Assembly (NCBI RefSeq): GCF_001429285.1
Contig: NZ_LMJJ01000007.1
Coordinates: 1-64,000, forward strand
Length of the DNA stretch: 64,000 nt
Reading direction: 5' to 3'
Source of the DNA: Ensifer sp. Root278
GTDB taxonomy: Bacteria > Pseudomonadota > Alphaproteobacteria > Rhizobiales > Rhizobiaceae
Under the pieces are notes generated by a model that saw nothing but the letters and a program-made list of their open reading frames with translations, did not search any database and was not told the DNA's origin. Shown here one piece after another: positions 52,518 to 61,148 of the stretch. Within the stretch, counting starts at the first letter, position 1, and each line of letters begins with the position of its first letter. The position numbers and the translations under genes are program-made.

Positions 52518-54367
52518 CAGCTTCCGAGTCCTTCTGCGAGGTTGGTCTTGGTCAGCTTCTGGGCTGCCAGGGTTCCGAGATAGGCGATGGCGGCGATGAT
52601 CAGCACGACCGCGTTTGCCGCCTGGGTGTAGTGGTAGTCGACGAGCCGGAGCGAGTAGGTCGTCAGCACATCGGTGCTCGGCACGGCGAGGATGACGAAG
52701 AGGCTCAGCCCCTTGATGCCGGAGATGAACGGCAACAGCACGCCAGTGACGAGCGACCCCTTCTGGATCGGGATGACGATCGAGATCATCCGTCGGAACC
52801 AGCCGGCGCCGGCGATCTGGGCCGCCTCTTCGGGATCCTTGCCGAGTTGGGTCATGGCGGAAATACCGGCGCGCGAGGCATAGGGCATCTGGTCGGCAAT
52901 CAGCGCCAGGATCAGGATCGTGACCGTGCCGTAGAGAGCGGGCATTGGCCCACGCGGCACGGCGAAGAGCGAGAGGTAGGCGGCGGCGAAGGCGATGCCG
53001 GGCACCAGATAGGGCAGGAAGGTCACCTGGCGCAGATAGACCGACAGCGCTTTGACCGGTGTGCGGATGACGACATAGCCGACGAACAGGCCGAGGATGC
53101 CGGAGGTCAGCGAGGCAAGACCGACGATCATGAGCGTGTTCTTGGCGGCAGCCCACAGGTCCGGGCTCAAGAGTATGCCTGTCTGCAGCGCCACAGTGTT
53201 GAGATCACGGCCGATCCAGTAGTCGAGCGTGAAGTTGTCGAGTGTAAACTGTGCCGGCAGCTTCATGATGGTGGACAGGAACAGGGTGAGCAGCGGCAAC
53301 CCGACGCTCAGCAGGAAGATAAGCGCGGCGAAACCCGTCGCCGGCAGACGATACTTACCAAGCCGGCTCTGGCGGTTCATCGAGCCCTTCGAGCCGACGG
53401 TGACAAACCGTCTGGCTTCGCGGACAAGCCGGGCGTCGATCATCAGGGTCATGATGCCGATCAGCATGATCGAGGCCGCGACGACACCGGCAACGCCCGT
53501 CTGACGGGAGGCGATGCTGCGGAAGAGAGACGTCGAGAGCACTTCGAACTTGACCGGCAGGCCGAGGACATAGGGTACGCCGAACTCGCCGAGGCATTTG
53601 GCGAAGATCAGCACCATGGAGGACAGCAGCGCCGGGCGCATCAGCGGCAGGATGATCTGGATCGCCACCTGGTAACGCTTGGCTCCCAGGATGCGCGCGG
53701 AGTCTTCGAGCTGCGAGTCGAAACGGCGAAGAGCCGAGCCAAACAGCAGGATGACGAACGGCGTATAGTGCAGCGCCAGGATAACGATGATCGGGAAGCG
53801 ACCATAGGCGACCCAATCGGGCGGCGTCAGCCCCATCGCCTCGAACCACCCTGGTTGGCCGCCAACCGTCCTGTTCTTGAAGAGCGTCGTCCAGGCGAGC
53901 GCGAAGGTCCAGGCTGGCAGCATGTACGGCACTATGAGCGCGGTCGCGAACCAGCGGCGCCCAAACATATCTGTTCGGCTGATCAACCATGCGAGCACAG
54001 TCCCGATCAGCAGCGACAGGCTGATGGCCCCGAGGGCGACCGACAGGGTGTTCAGGAGGGGCCGCCAGAAGAGATCAACCGAAACAGGTGAAAGGAACGC
54101 ACGATCAAGATAGTAGAGCGTCAGATCACCAAAATCCTTGCCGAGCCGCCGCTCGTGACCGAACTGAACCCGAACTGAATCCAAGACGATCGAAATAATC
54201 GGCACGACGATCAGATAGGTGAACAGAAGAGCCGTCAGGATTCCGATCAATGTGGTCGGCTCCCGGGAAGCGACCTTCGCGCGATAGCGCCAGCGCTGCC
54301 ATGGCGTCGGCGCGATCGCGCCATCTGGCACTGTCGACGCCTTGGCTGTTTCACTCAATAAGGCCAT
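52517..54367 (-). CDS. Fused two-domain ABC permease (FbpB/AfuB type)
   Basis: A 616-residue permease made of two homologous membrane halves in one chain, each with about six transmembrane segments and its own coupling loop: DSARILGAKRYQVAIQIILP in the first half and EAAQIAGAGWFRRMISIVIP in the second. GAGGGGAAGAGC precedes the ATG at 54367; the frame is open for another 109 codons, but that part has no protein character and runs into the promoter. The fused organisation is standard for ferric, 2-aminoethylphosphonate and hexose-phosphate importers. It is the first gene of operon A. Confidence 0.92.
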   Translation of the reverse strand: MALLSETAKASTVPDGAIAPTPWQRWRYRAKVASREPTTLIGILTALLFTYLIVVPIISIVLDSVRVQFGHERRLGKDFGDLTLYYLDRAFLSPVSVDLFWRPLLNTLSVALGAISLSLLIGTVLAWLISRTDMFGRRWFATALIVPYMLPAWTFALAWTTLFKNRTVGGQPGWFEAMGLTPPDWVAYGRFPIIVILALHYTPFVILLFGSALRRFDSQLEDSARILGAKRYQVAIQIILPLMRPALLSSMVLIFAKCLGEFGVPYVLGLPVKFEVLSTSLFRSIASRQTGVAGVVAASIMLIGIMTLMIDARLVREARRFVTVGSKGSMNRQSRLGKYRLPATGFAALIFLLSVGLPLLTLFLSTIMKLPAQFTLDNFTLDYWIGRDLNTVALQTGILLSPDLWAAAKNTLMIVGLASLTSGILGLFVGYVVIRTPVKALSVYLRQVTFLPYLVPGIAFAAAYLSLFAVPRGPMPALYGTVTILILALIADQMPYASRAGISAMTQLGKDPEEAAQIAGAGWFRRMISIVIPIQKGSLVTGVLLPFISGIKGLSLFVILAVPSTDVLTTYSLRLVDYHYTQAANAVVLIIAAIAYLGTLAAQKLTKTNLAEGLGS

Positions 54368-54652
54368 GCTCTTCCCCTCGGAACTCGACATGCGCAATCT
54401 GTCGCGGCGATCGAAGCCGGGCAGCGCTCCAGTAATGTTGATGGGGAAGCAGAGTTCGCGCTTCGCTCTACGCAGCGCGCGCAGCGCCGCACACGGACAC
54501 AAGATACCGCACCCGCCCGGCTCCAATCCTCCCCACTCGCGGACAGGTACGAACGCCCTGCCAAAACGACAGCTCCAACTCCTCAAAGGCGCCGCCATTG
54601 TCGCGAACACAGACGGAACAAATATTCCAAAAACTCTCCGGCTGTGGAATGC

Positions 54653-54681
54653 ATGATCCAACGCAGACTTAATCTTGTCAA
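54653..54681 (-). promoter_or_regulatory. Candidate sigma-70 promoter of operon A
   Basis: On the minus strand, a perfect TTGACA (54681-54676) is followed after 17 bases by GATCAT (54658-54653, four of six matches to TATAAT). The palindrome at 54690-54703 lies nine bases upstream of the -35 box. The position would suit either activation or repression by the divergent regulator. Confidence 0.45.
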
Positions 54682-54689
54682 TAAAAAAA

Positions 54690-54703
54690 TGCACACGTGC
54701 GCA
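54690..54703. promoter_or_regulatory. Palindromic operator candidate of the organophosphate regulon (operon A)
   Basis: TGCACACGTGCGCA is a 14-bp palindrome with one mismatched pair and a central CpG. Two close relatives (TGCACACGCGTGCA and TGCACGCGTGTGCA) lie in front of operon B at 61149-61182. It is situated between operon A and the divergent LacI-type regulator, the usual place for such an operator. Confidence 0.65.
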
Positions 54704-54946
54704 ATGATTTATCCGTCTGTTTTAATTGATATTTTTTTGATGGTTGGCTATTCATTTTAGAACACGTGATCAATCGCCTATCGAGGGGTCTTTCCGAGGC
54801 TACGATCAATGGCGAGCGCGGAGGTAAAAGTACCGTGGATAGAGGCTGTCGAGCGGGAGCCGTGGACTGTCGGTCCTAAGCGGGTGCTTGCACTTTTTCG
54901 TTGGAATGGGGCAGCTTTTATGGCCCTGATGGAAATGTCTGATTCA

Positions 54947-55948
54947 ATGGGGGAAGGCATGGCAAGAGGGTTCGTGACGGCCGAGGAAGTCGCAAAGCGC
55001 GCGGGCGTCTCGCGCTCGGCGGTCTCTCGGACCTTTACACCTGGAGCCAGCGTTTCCCAGTCCGTGAGGCGCAAGGTTTTGAAGGCTGCCCGGGAGCTCG
55101 GCTACCGTGTCAACCGGCTGGCGCAAGGCTTGAACAACGACCGATCGAACCTGATCGGTGTCGTCGGCGCCAACCTCAGCTCACCCTTCATTTCGAAACA
55201 GCTCGATCTGCTGAGCATCGGCCTCTTGCGAAAGGGTTTGCAGTGCCTGCTACTCAATGCCGCGGATGCCCGCAAGGATATCGCGCCGCTGATCGAACTG
55301 CTCTTCGAGTTCCGCGCGCAGGCCATCGTGGTTCTTTCCGGAGAGCCGCCGGAATCCATCGTCGACCAGTGCATCGCGAACGGCGTTAGGTTGATCCTCA
55401 TCAACCAGAAACTCGAACGCACCGATACGAGCATGGTCTTGAGCGACGATTCCCGTGGCGCCGATCTCGCGGCCGTTCGGTTGATTGAGGCGCAGTGCAA
55501 GAAGGTCGCGGTCATTTCAAGCGGCAGTCAGACACCGGCGCAGGTTCGTCGGGCAACGGCTTTCAAGCAGAAGATGGCTACGGCAGGCGTTGAAGTCGTT
55601 GCCTGGTCGGGCGGCCCGACCAGCTACGAGAGTGGCTATCAGGCCGGTTGTGAGGTGCTGAAAGATGAGGCCATTGACGGCGCATTCTGCGTCACCGATC
55701 TGCTCGCCCTCGGCTTTCTAGATGCGGCGCGTACCGAGATGCATCGCCGCATCCCTGCCGACCTTTCCGTCGTTGGCTTCGACGATATTCCGCAGGCGAG
55801 TTGGAAGAGCTACGAGCTCACCACCGTCGCGCAATCCTTTACCGCGCTGACCGATCACGTGCTGGCCGCGCTTGATTCCGACGATGCCGAAACCCGTCTC
55901 CGGGTCGTGCCCGTCGCGATGGTCGAGCGCAAGACGGCAAGACGCTAA
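54947..55948 (+). CDS. LacI-family transcriptional regulator of the organophosphate regulon
   Basis: A 333-residue regulator beginning MGEGMARGFVTAEEVAKRAGVSRSAVSRTFTPGASVSQSVRRKVLKAARELGYRVNRLA; the HTH uses SAVSRTF in place of TVSRVL, a variant seen in rhizobial LacI proteins. The effector domain follows (LIGVVGANLSSPFISKQLDLL, DLSVVGFDDIPQASW). The true start is uncertain: ATGs at 54935, 54947 and 54959 are all in frame; GGGGGAAGG lies too close to 54959. It is divergent from operon A, and operon B begins beyond the convergent neighbour gene, so it is placed between the two sets it probably controls. Confidence 0.88.
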   Translation: MGEGMARGFVTAEEVAKRAGVSRSAVSRTFTPGASVSQSVRRKVLKAARELGYRVNRLAQGLNNDRSNLIGVVGANLSSPFISKQLDLLSIGLLRKGLQCLLLNAADARKDIAPLIELLFEFRAQAIVVLSGEPPESIVDQCIANGVRLILINQKLERTDTSMVLSDDSRGADLAAVRLIEAQCKKVAVISSGSQTPAQVRRATAFKQKMATAGVEVVAWSGGPTSYESGYQAGCEVLKDEAIDGAFCVTDLLALGFLDAARTEMHRRIPADLSVVGFDDIPQASWKSYELTTVAQSFTALTDHVLAALDSDDAETRLRVVPVAMVERKTARR

Positions 55949-55957
55949 GCCATTTCC

Positions 55958-57604
55958 TCAAGAAGCCGCCGGCCTGATGCGGCTGTCGATCAACAGTCCG
56001 CTTTGATCCAGGATCGGATGCGCAACCGACGCGATATGCGCATTGATGCGCTTCAAGTCGCGCAACATGTCGAGATGAAGCGAGCTGGTTTCGATGCTTT
56101 CGGCGCGTCCGTCGCGTAGCCGTTGGAGATGCCGTTCGGCCGATTGCCGCTCCAATCTGCGAACATCTTCTTTCGCTTCGACAAGGCGCCGCGCCATGGC
56201 GTTGTCGCGCGTGGCAAATACCGCCTGCGCCATGCGCAGGTTGTCGATCGTGACCGCGAACAGCCGCGATAGTTCTTCGTGGCCGTCGCGGGAAAAGGTA
56301 AGGCCTCGAGTAATCTTCTTCGCGAGTTCGGCCAACAAACCCTTTTCGATGATGTCGCCGATGTGCTCGAGGTTGATGGCATAGTCGACGATGTCCGTGG
56401 CCCGGCGTCGGTGCTGGTCGCCGATTTCGGTCTGGCCCACGCGGGAGACATACACCTTGATTTCGTGCTGAACGCGATCGACCCGCCCCTCGAGCGCACT
56501 GATCGTCGACAGCTTGGAAATGTCCGTCTGCTGTAGCGCGTCGTTTGCCTGCACGAGCATGCGCTCGATCATGTCCCCGACGCCGAGGACCTCGCGGCTG
56601 GCGCCAGCGAGGGCTGCAACAGGTGTCTGTAGATCGCTCTGTTCCAGAAACGACCGGCCATTCTCGGCTTTAGCCGGGTCCGGCAAAAGCCGCGTGGTCA
56701 GGCGAGAAAGCGAGCCAGTGAAAGGAGCAGCCAGGACCGCCAGCGCAAGATTGAAGCCGAGATGCGCGTCGACCGGCAGCTTGTCGTGCGACAGGGGCAG
56801 CAGTTCGAGCAATTGGGCGGAATAGCCAGCGAGCGGCAGCGCCAGAAAGCAACCGACCGCCCGCACGATCAGGTTACCAACCGCAACGCGCCTGGCGCTC
56901 GGCGCTGCATGCAGCGTGGCCAGCACCGGCGGCACGGCCCCGCCAAGATTTGCGCCGAGCACAAGGACGATGAGCAGGCCTGTCGAAAGGTGCCCTGATG
57001 CCGCAAGCGAGAGGATCAACACCACGATCGCCAGGCTGGACGAGGCAAGCACGGCGAGGACGGCGGAGATGATGAGGGCGACCGGCCAGGCGTTGTCGAG
57101 CAGCGCGAGGAAGGCCGAAAGCGCGGCTGATGTGCGAAGCGGCTCCGTCGCGGCGCCGATCAGATGCAGCGACAGCAACATCAGCCCGATGCCCACAAGG
57201 GCAGCACCTGCCCCCTTGCGTGCGTTCGAGCTTCCACGCCCCACGACAACGCCAGAAAGCAACAGAAGCGGCGAAAGCCAACCCACGCCCATTGCGACGA
57301 TCCAAGCAGTCATTGCCGTTCCGACATTGGCGCCAAGCAACACCACTTGCGCTATGCGGGGCAGGATGAGGTCACGCTCGACGAAGGACGCGACCATGAG
57401 GGCGGTGGCGGTCGAACTCTGAAGAGCGACGGTCGCAACAAGGCCGGCAAAGAAGGCGCGCGGACTATCGCGCGTTCCGGTCGCCAGGCCCGCCTTCAGG
57501 CGAGCACCGAAGGCGCGCTGCATGCCGTCACGCACCAGACCGAGACCGAACAGAAGCAGGGCCACGGCGCCGAAGAGATTGATGCTGACGATCGCCGAAT
57601 CCAT
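55958..57604 (-). CDS. Na/Pi cotransporter family protein (NptA-like) with PhoU-like C-terminus
   Basis: A 548-residue inner-membrane protein. The N-terminal 300 residues contain two repeats with the family QSS/SSS motifs: LQSSTATALMVASF (about 61-74) and VLASSSLAIVVLILSLAASGH (about 185-205), plus LLGANVGTAMTAW and LVLGANLGGAVPP. The C-terminal 220 residues are helical and PhoU-like. Family members move inorganic phosphate with sodium. GGGGAGAGG precedes the ATG. As last gene of operon B, it could import or export phosphate and so balance the phosphate released by the upstream phosphatases. Confidence 0.9.
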   Translation of the reverse strand: MDSAIVSINLFGAVALLLFGLGLVRDGMQRAFGARLKAGLATGTRDSPRAFFAGLVATVALQSSTATALMVASFVERDLILPRIAQVVLLGANVGTAMTAWIVAMGVGWLSPLLLLSGVVVGRGSSNARKGAGAALVGIGLMLLSLHLIGAATEPLRTSAALSAFLALLDNAWPVALIISAVLAVLASSSLAIVVLILSLAASGHLSTGLLIVLVLGANLGGAVPPVLATLHAAPSARRVAVGNLIVRAVGCFLALPLAGYSAQLLELLPLSHDKLPVDAHLGFNLALAVLAAPFTGSLSRLTTRLLPDPAKAENGRSFLEQSDLQTPVAALAGASREVLGVGDMIERMLVQANDALQQTDISKLSTISALEGRVDRVQHEIKVYVSRVGQTEIGDQHRRRATDIVDYAINLEHIGDIIEKGLLAELAKKITRGLTFSRDGHEELSRLFAVTIDNLRMAQAVFATRDNAMARRLVEAKEDVRRLERQSAERHLQRLRDGRAESIETSSLHLDMLRDLKRINAHIASVAHPILDQSGLLIDSRIRPAAS

Positions 57605-57621
57605 GGCCTCTCCCCTGAACG

Positions 57622-57915
57622 CTACTGTCTGCCGCGCATCAACTCGGCCCTGAAGAGCCGCTGAAAGGCCGCGTAGCTTTCGAAGCCAAGATCGCTGACC
57701 AGGCGCATCACGGTCGTCGTCGAGACACCACTGCGTTCGGCCACTTCGCGCGCACTCGCAAAGGCGACATCATAGGGGTGAGCAAGCACGAACTTCGCCA
57801 CCTCGAGGCGCCCGCCCTTCAATCGCCGAACGCCGAGGCGGCAGGACTCTCGCAGTTCGATGAAGGTCGCAGGCGCGGCGGTGGAGGTCGCGCGGACGGA
57901 CAACTGATGCGTCAT
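57622..57915 (-). CDS. Stand-alone RpiR-type HTH protein lacking the SIS domain
   Basis: Encodes 97 residues. The C-terminal two-thirds (RLKGGRLEVAKFVLAHPYDVAFASAREVAERSGVSTTTVMRLVSDLGFESYAAFQRLFRAEL, about 31-92) is the N-terminal HTH_6 domain of RpiR regulators. Full-length RpiR proteins are about 280 residues and continue into a sugar-phosphate-binding SIS domain, which is absent here; the following gene starts 17 bases after the stop, with no SIS remnant. It is either a truncated regulator or a DNA-binding protein that works without its own ligand domain. It begins two bases after the phosphoesterase stop. Confidence 0.78.
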   Translation of the reverse strand: MTHQLSVRATSTAAPATFIELRESCRLGVRRLKGGRLEVAKFVLAHPYDVAFASAREVAERSGVSTTTVMRLVSDLGFESYAAFQRLFRAELMRGRQ

Positions 57916-57917
57916 GT

Positions 57918-59621
57918 TCAGGCCGCCTCCTCTTTCGCGGACGCGTTCTCAATGCGGATGCGAAGACCGCCAGCCTCGGCGCGATCGAGGAAGGCGTCAA
58001 ACGCGCCGAAGAAGATCGAAAGGAACCCGTCCGTCGAGCCATCCCAGCCGCTTTCCGGAGGGCGCCCAAACCGTTCAGCGAGTGCGCGATAAAGCCAAAG
58101 GCGTGGCGCGGGAATTTTGTCGAGTGCAAGCACCGAGGCCTGCCGCAGGCAATACCAATCGGCGATCAGCTCGAGCATATCGAGGCGAGCCAACTGACCG
58201 GCATCTTCGAGCGCGCATGCCGCGACCACATCTGTTATCGTGCCGGGACCACCGAGGCGTTCGCAGACACCTTCGACAGTGAGCCCGGAAATTTCGTCGA
58301 CGACTTCCTTCGGCCATTCCTTCGGGAAATAGCGGTGCTGGACCAGAGCACGCTTGTGCGCCTTCAGGAGCGCTCCGTAGTCAGACGGATCAAAGGCGGG
58401 ATCAAGGTTTTCTTCCAGTTGCGCCATTTCGCGTCGATAGCCGTGCAGGATGCGCGGATCGACAGCAGTGGAATGCAGTTCAATAGTTTCAACCAAGAAA
58501 TCCGATGCGGATGACTCGACAACCTTGAAGGCTGGTGGAAAGGCCACCAGTGACGGCACGGCAATATTGGTAAGTTGCCGACCGCCCCGTTCTCGGCGTG
58601 TGACGCCCTCGACATGCAGATGTCCGCTGAAATGCACCGTCATTCCGCAGTCGATGAGCACTTCCGCGACGGCCTCGCGTGGCGTCCTGCGGGCAATGTT
58701 GGTCTCGCCGAAGAGCACGCCTTCGGCTCCCGTCGCGCCGTCGAAGGGGTCGAGCACCGGGTAATGCGAGAAGGCAAGAAGCGTTTTGCCGAGGCTCCTG
58801 GCCCGCGCCGATACGTCGGCGATCCACTCGATGATGAACGGCTTCAGCCTCAACAGTGCGTTCCAGCCGGCGCCGGTACTGTCGACGAAGGCGGCCTCGC
58901 CGCCCTCCTCCTCGAAGGTTCCGTCGCGCGGCTCGAACACGTTGGCATCGATCATCATCAGCCAGAGGCCGGGCGCCGGCTCGACCAGATAGGAAGCGTC
59001 CATCAGCGTGTAGCTGTTTCGGCCATCGGAGGATGAAACCTGATATAGCCGGTCCTCGGCCTTGTCCGAGGTGCCGAATGGCGTCTCCCAATGGATGTCG
59101 CCGGGCCTCCGGAAGTATCCGAACGCGGCCATGGGGGCGAGACCCTTCGGATATCCCTCACAGTACATCAGCGGCGTTGCGTACGTACCAGGGCCAGCCT
59201 TCTCGCCGTCGCTCGTGACAATGACCCTCGCGGCGTTCGCACCAAGGAACTGCTTCGTGTGATGGCGCCCCTTCGGGCCGAAGATGTCGTGGTTGCCGGG
59301 AAGCGCATAGAAGCGCGTATCGTGCTCGCGTTCGTGTCGCTCCAGGATGGCGCGCAGCCGTTCGGTGGTTTGCCTTTGGCCGTCATCCGTGTAGTCGCCG
59401 AGAAGGACGACATGCCGGATGTCGCGCCGAAGCACCTCCGCAAGCGCCTCGTCCAATGCCTTCGCACTCTCGTTGAAAACGCGGGTGGACTCGCGGGTAT
59501 CGGCCCAGCTTCTGATGGCAATCCTCTCGCCATCGACCTCGATGGCGGGAAATTCGAAGTTACCCTCAAGATCATGAAAGTGAGCATCGGCAATGACGGC
59601 GATCCGCGGCAAATCAGCCAT
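57918..59621 (-). CDS. Calcineurin-type metallophosphoesterase
   Basis: A 567-residue enzyme with the full set of two-metal motifs: ADAHFHD (residues 9-15), GDYTDDG (about 77-83), GNHD (about 109-112), FSHYPV and SGHLHVEG (about 335-342). The C-terminal 200 residues are helical and unique. No signal peptide is visible, so it should act in the cytoplasm. The ATG at 59621 overlaps the DSP-like gene by eight bases. Such enzymes split phosphodiesters or monoesters, for example glycerophosphodiesters or cyclic nucleotides. In this operon it may release an alcohol group from an imported phosphodiester before the monophosphatases act. Confidence 0.88.
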   Translation of the reverse strand: MADLPRIAVIADAHFHDLEGNFEFPAIEVDGERIAIRSWADTRESTRVFNESAKALDEALAEVLRRDIRHVVLLGDYTDDGQRQTTERLRAILERHEREHDTRFYALPGNHDIFGPKGRHHTKQFLGANAARVIVTSDGEKAGPGTYATPLMYCEGYPKGLAPMAAFGYFRRPGDIHWETPFGTSDKAEDRLYQVSSSDGRNSYTLMDASYLVEPAPGLWLMMIDANVFEPRDGTFEEEGGEAAFVDSTGAGWNALLRLKPFIIEWIADVSARARSLGKTLLAFSHYPVLDPFDGATGAEGVLFGETNIARRTPREAVAEVLIDCGMTVHFSGHLHVEGVTRRERGGRQLTNIAVPSLVAFPPAFKVVESSASDFLVETIELHSTAVDPRILHGYRREMAQLEENLDPAFDPSDYGALLKAHKRALVQHRYFPKEWPKEVVDEISGLTVEGVCERLGGPGTITDVVAACALEDAGQLARLDMLELIADWYCLRQASVLALDKIPAPRLWLYRALAERFGRPPESGWDGSTDGFLSIFFGAFDAFLDRAEAGGLRIRIENASAKEEAA

Positions 59622-60234
59622 TGGAATTGACCTGCGCACGCGATGTTTCGACGAGATCGATCCAGGCGGAGGCACGCCTTGCCGCTTCGTACAGCATGGG
59701 CTTCGGCGTCTCGAACCATTCGTCCTGCCTCAGTTCGCGGTGCTCCCGGATGTGGGCGACTGCGGCGTCCAGCGTTGGAAACAGATGCGGCTGTTGCTTG
59801 TGCAGAAAAAGCGCCACCAACGATACGGAGCGACTACGCCCGCCGCGGCAATTGACCAGAATGTTGCCGCCGTCGACGAATGGGTAGGTTGAGCGTTTCG
59901 GCATCGTCTGGCGCAAAGCGCCATCGAGAATGTAATAAGCGCCGAGCATCATCGTGTCCGGGCTGCCGTCACCGTCAATCATGCCGAGCTTGTAGTAGCG
60001 TATGTCGGCGTAACCACTCGCACAGAGGTCATCGTTGACTGCAATTTCCTCTTCGCGCACCAGATTGATATCCAAGTTGACCGCGCAATTGACGACGATG
60101 GTGATCCCGTGGCGCTTGAGCAGATCCATGTCGCGCGCGCCGTCGCTACCGCCGATATAGAGATCGGCGCTGTGCGGTCCGAGCCCTTTTGCGATCAGAC
60201 TGATTGCGGGGCGCGCATATACCGGTGCATTCAT
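59614..60234 (-). CDS. Dual-specificity-phosphatase-like protein, copy 2
   Basis: A 206-residue paralogue of 46266-46910 with the Cys-X5-Arg loop NCRGGRSRS (Cys129, Arg135) and Asn in place of the usual His before the Cys. The segments ITIVVNCAVNLD, YYKLGMIDGDGSPDT and HIREHRELRQDEWFETPKPML correspond to copy 1. It lies 61 bases after the second monophosphatase gene. Presence of the same IMPase-DSP pair in two operons points to a two-step or paired dephosphorylation. Confidence 0.82.
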   Translation of the reverse strand: MNAPVYARPAISLIAKGLGPHSADLYIGGSDGARDMDLLKRHGITIVVNCAVNLDINLVREEEIAVNDDLCASGYADIRYYKLGMIDGDGSPDTMMLGAYYILDGALRQTMPKRSTYPFVDGGNILVNCRGGRSRSVSLVALFLHKQQPHLFPTLDAAVAHIREHRELRQDEWFETPKPMLYEAARRASAWIDLVETSRAQVNSNG

Positions 60235-60295
60235 TGGTGTTTCCTTCTAGGGCGGCGAACGCGTCGTTCGGCCGGTGATCCCGCCATTCGTTGAT

Positions 60296-61135
60296 TCAGG
60301 CCGATTGAAGCGCAGCCGTCATTTCGCGGGCGCTGACCGGAATGCCCGAAGCCTCGCTCACACCAGCAGCGATGGCCGGTGTCGACGCAAGCACCGGCCC
60401 TCCCTCCTGAAGGCTGCCGATCTCCATGAAGGGGCACACGACGCCGCCCGCTTCGGCCACGAGCAGGAGCCCGGCGAGACAATCCCATGAGTTCATATGC
60501 AATTCCACATAGGCGTCCGAGCGCCCGTCGGCAACATAGGCAAGCGCAAGTGCGCCCGACGCGCCGCGTCGGACATTGGCTCCTTTGGCGAGCATCCCCC
60601 GCATGGTTTCGAGGTAGGCCTCGTCCGGCACGCGGCGTGACCATCCCATTTCGATGGAGGCCGCATCGAATGCGACCGTCGACGAGATGCCGATGGGTTT
60701 TTCGTTCAATGTCGCTCCAGCCCCCCTTCGACAAAAATAGAGTTCGTCCTGAGCGGGATTATAGATGGCGCCGATCTCTGCCCTGCCCCGCTCCACATAG
60801 GTGATCGAGATGCAGAAATGCGGGATCCCGCGCGCAAAATTGGCAGTGCCATCCACCGGGTCGACGACCCACATGCGCTCGGCGATCAAGCCGCCGCCTT
60901 CCTCTCCCAGAAATGCATCGCCAGGGAAGTGTGTCGCAATCGCCTGACGGATGTGAGCCTCGGACGCAGCATCGGTCTCGGTCAGAAAGTCCTGAGGGCC
61001 CTTCAACGAGAAGCCGCGCCTGAAACTCTCTTTGAAACCGGCGAGCACCAGCTCGCCAGCGGAGCGAATGACGTCCCGACATAACGACGCTCGCCCTGCG
61101 AGATCATTGGAATAGTGCGGATTTTGATCGTTCAT
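60296..61135 (-). CDS. Inositol-monophosphatase-family phosphatase, copy 2
   Basis: A 279-residue Mg-dependent phosphomonoesterase. Motifs: DFLTETDAASE, GEEGG, MWVVDPVDGTANFARG and the C-terminal NSWDCLAGLLLVAEAGG (WDxAx variant). GGAG lies just before the ATG at 61135, and only 13 bases further upstream the inverted repeat 61149-61182 begins. It is the first gene of operon B. It is related to the monophosphatase at 46907 but is not a close duplicate, so the two probably differ in substrate. Confidence 0.92.
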   Translation of the reverse strand: MNDQNPHYSNDLAGRASLCRDVIRSAGELVLAGFKESFRRGFSLKGPQDFLTETDAASEAHIRQAIATHFPGDAFLGEEGGGLIAERMWVVDPVDGTANFARGIPHFCISITYVERGRAEIGAIYNPAQDELYFCRRGAGATLNEKPIGISSTVAFDAASIEMGWSRRVPDEAYLETMRGMLAKGANVRRGASGALALAYVADGRSDAYVELHMNSWDCLAGLLLVAEAGGVVCPFMEIGSLQEGGPVLASTPAIAAGVSEASGIPVSAREMTAALQSA

Positions 61136-61148
61136 CAGTGGGACTCCA

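Larger units (their letters stand above)
54368..54946. other. Divergent control region of the organophosphate regulon with a long leader
   Basis: About 580 bases between the fused permease and the LacI-type regulator. An operator-like palindrome (54690-54703) and a candidate promoter (54653-54681) imply a leader of about 280 nt in front of the permease gene. Bases 54661-54770 are AT-rich. Apart from these elements I see no gene; open frames here extend the flanking genes without coding character. Confidence 0.5.

Noticed and set aside
52518-53156. N-terminal extension of 213 codons on the ATPase of operon A
   Set aside because: The extension overlaps the permease gene in another frame and has no protein character; the ATG at 52517 coupled to the permease stop gives a normal-length ATPase.
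52631-54091. 486-codon open frame on the plus strand
   Set aside because: Antisense to the fused permease; its product is almost entirely charged and low in complexity (many Asp, Glu, Gln and Arg), the mirror of transmembrane codons.
47871-54367. Reading the importer as a ferric-iron uptake system
   Set aside because: Although the protein classes are ferric-type, no iron-related gene or Fur-box-like sequence was seen, and the operon carries phosphatases instead. Iron is not excluded but is the weaker reading.
54368-54694. 109-codon N-terminal extension of the fused permease
   Set aside because: It would place the start next to the operator palindrome and encode a Cys/Arg-rich non-membrane stretch; a strong ribosome site fixes the start at 54367.
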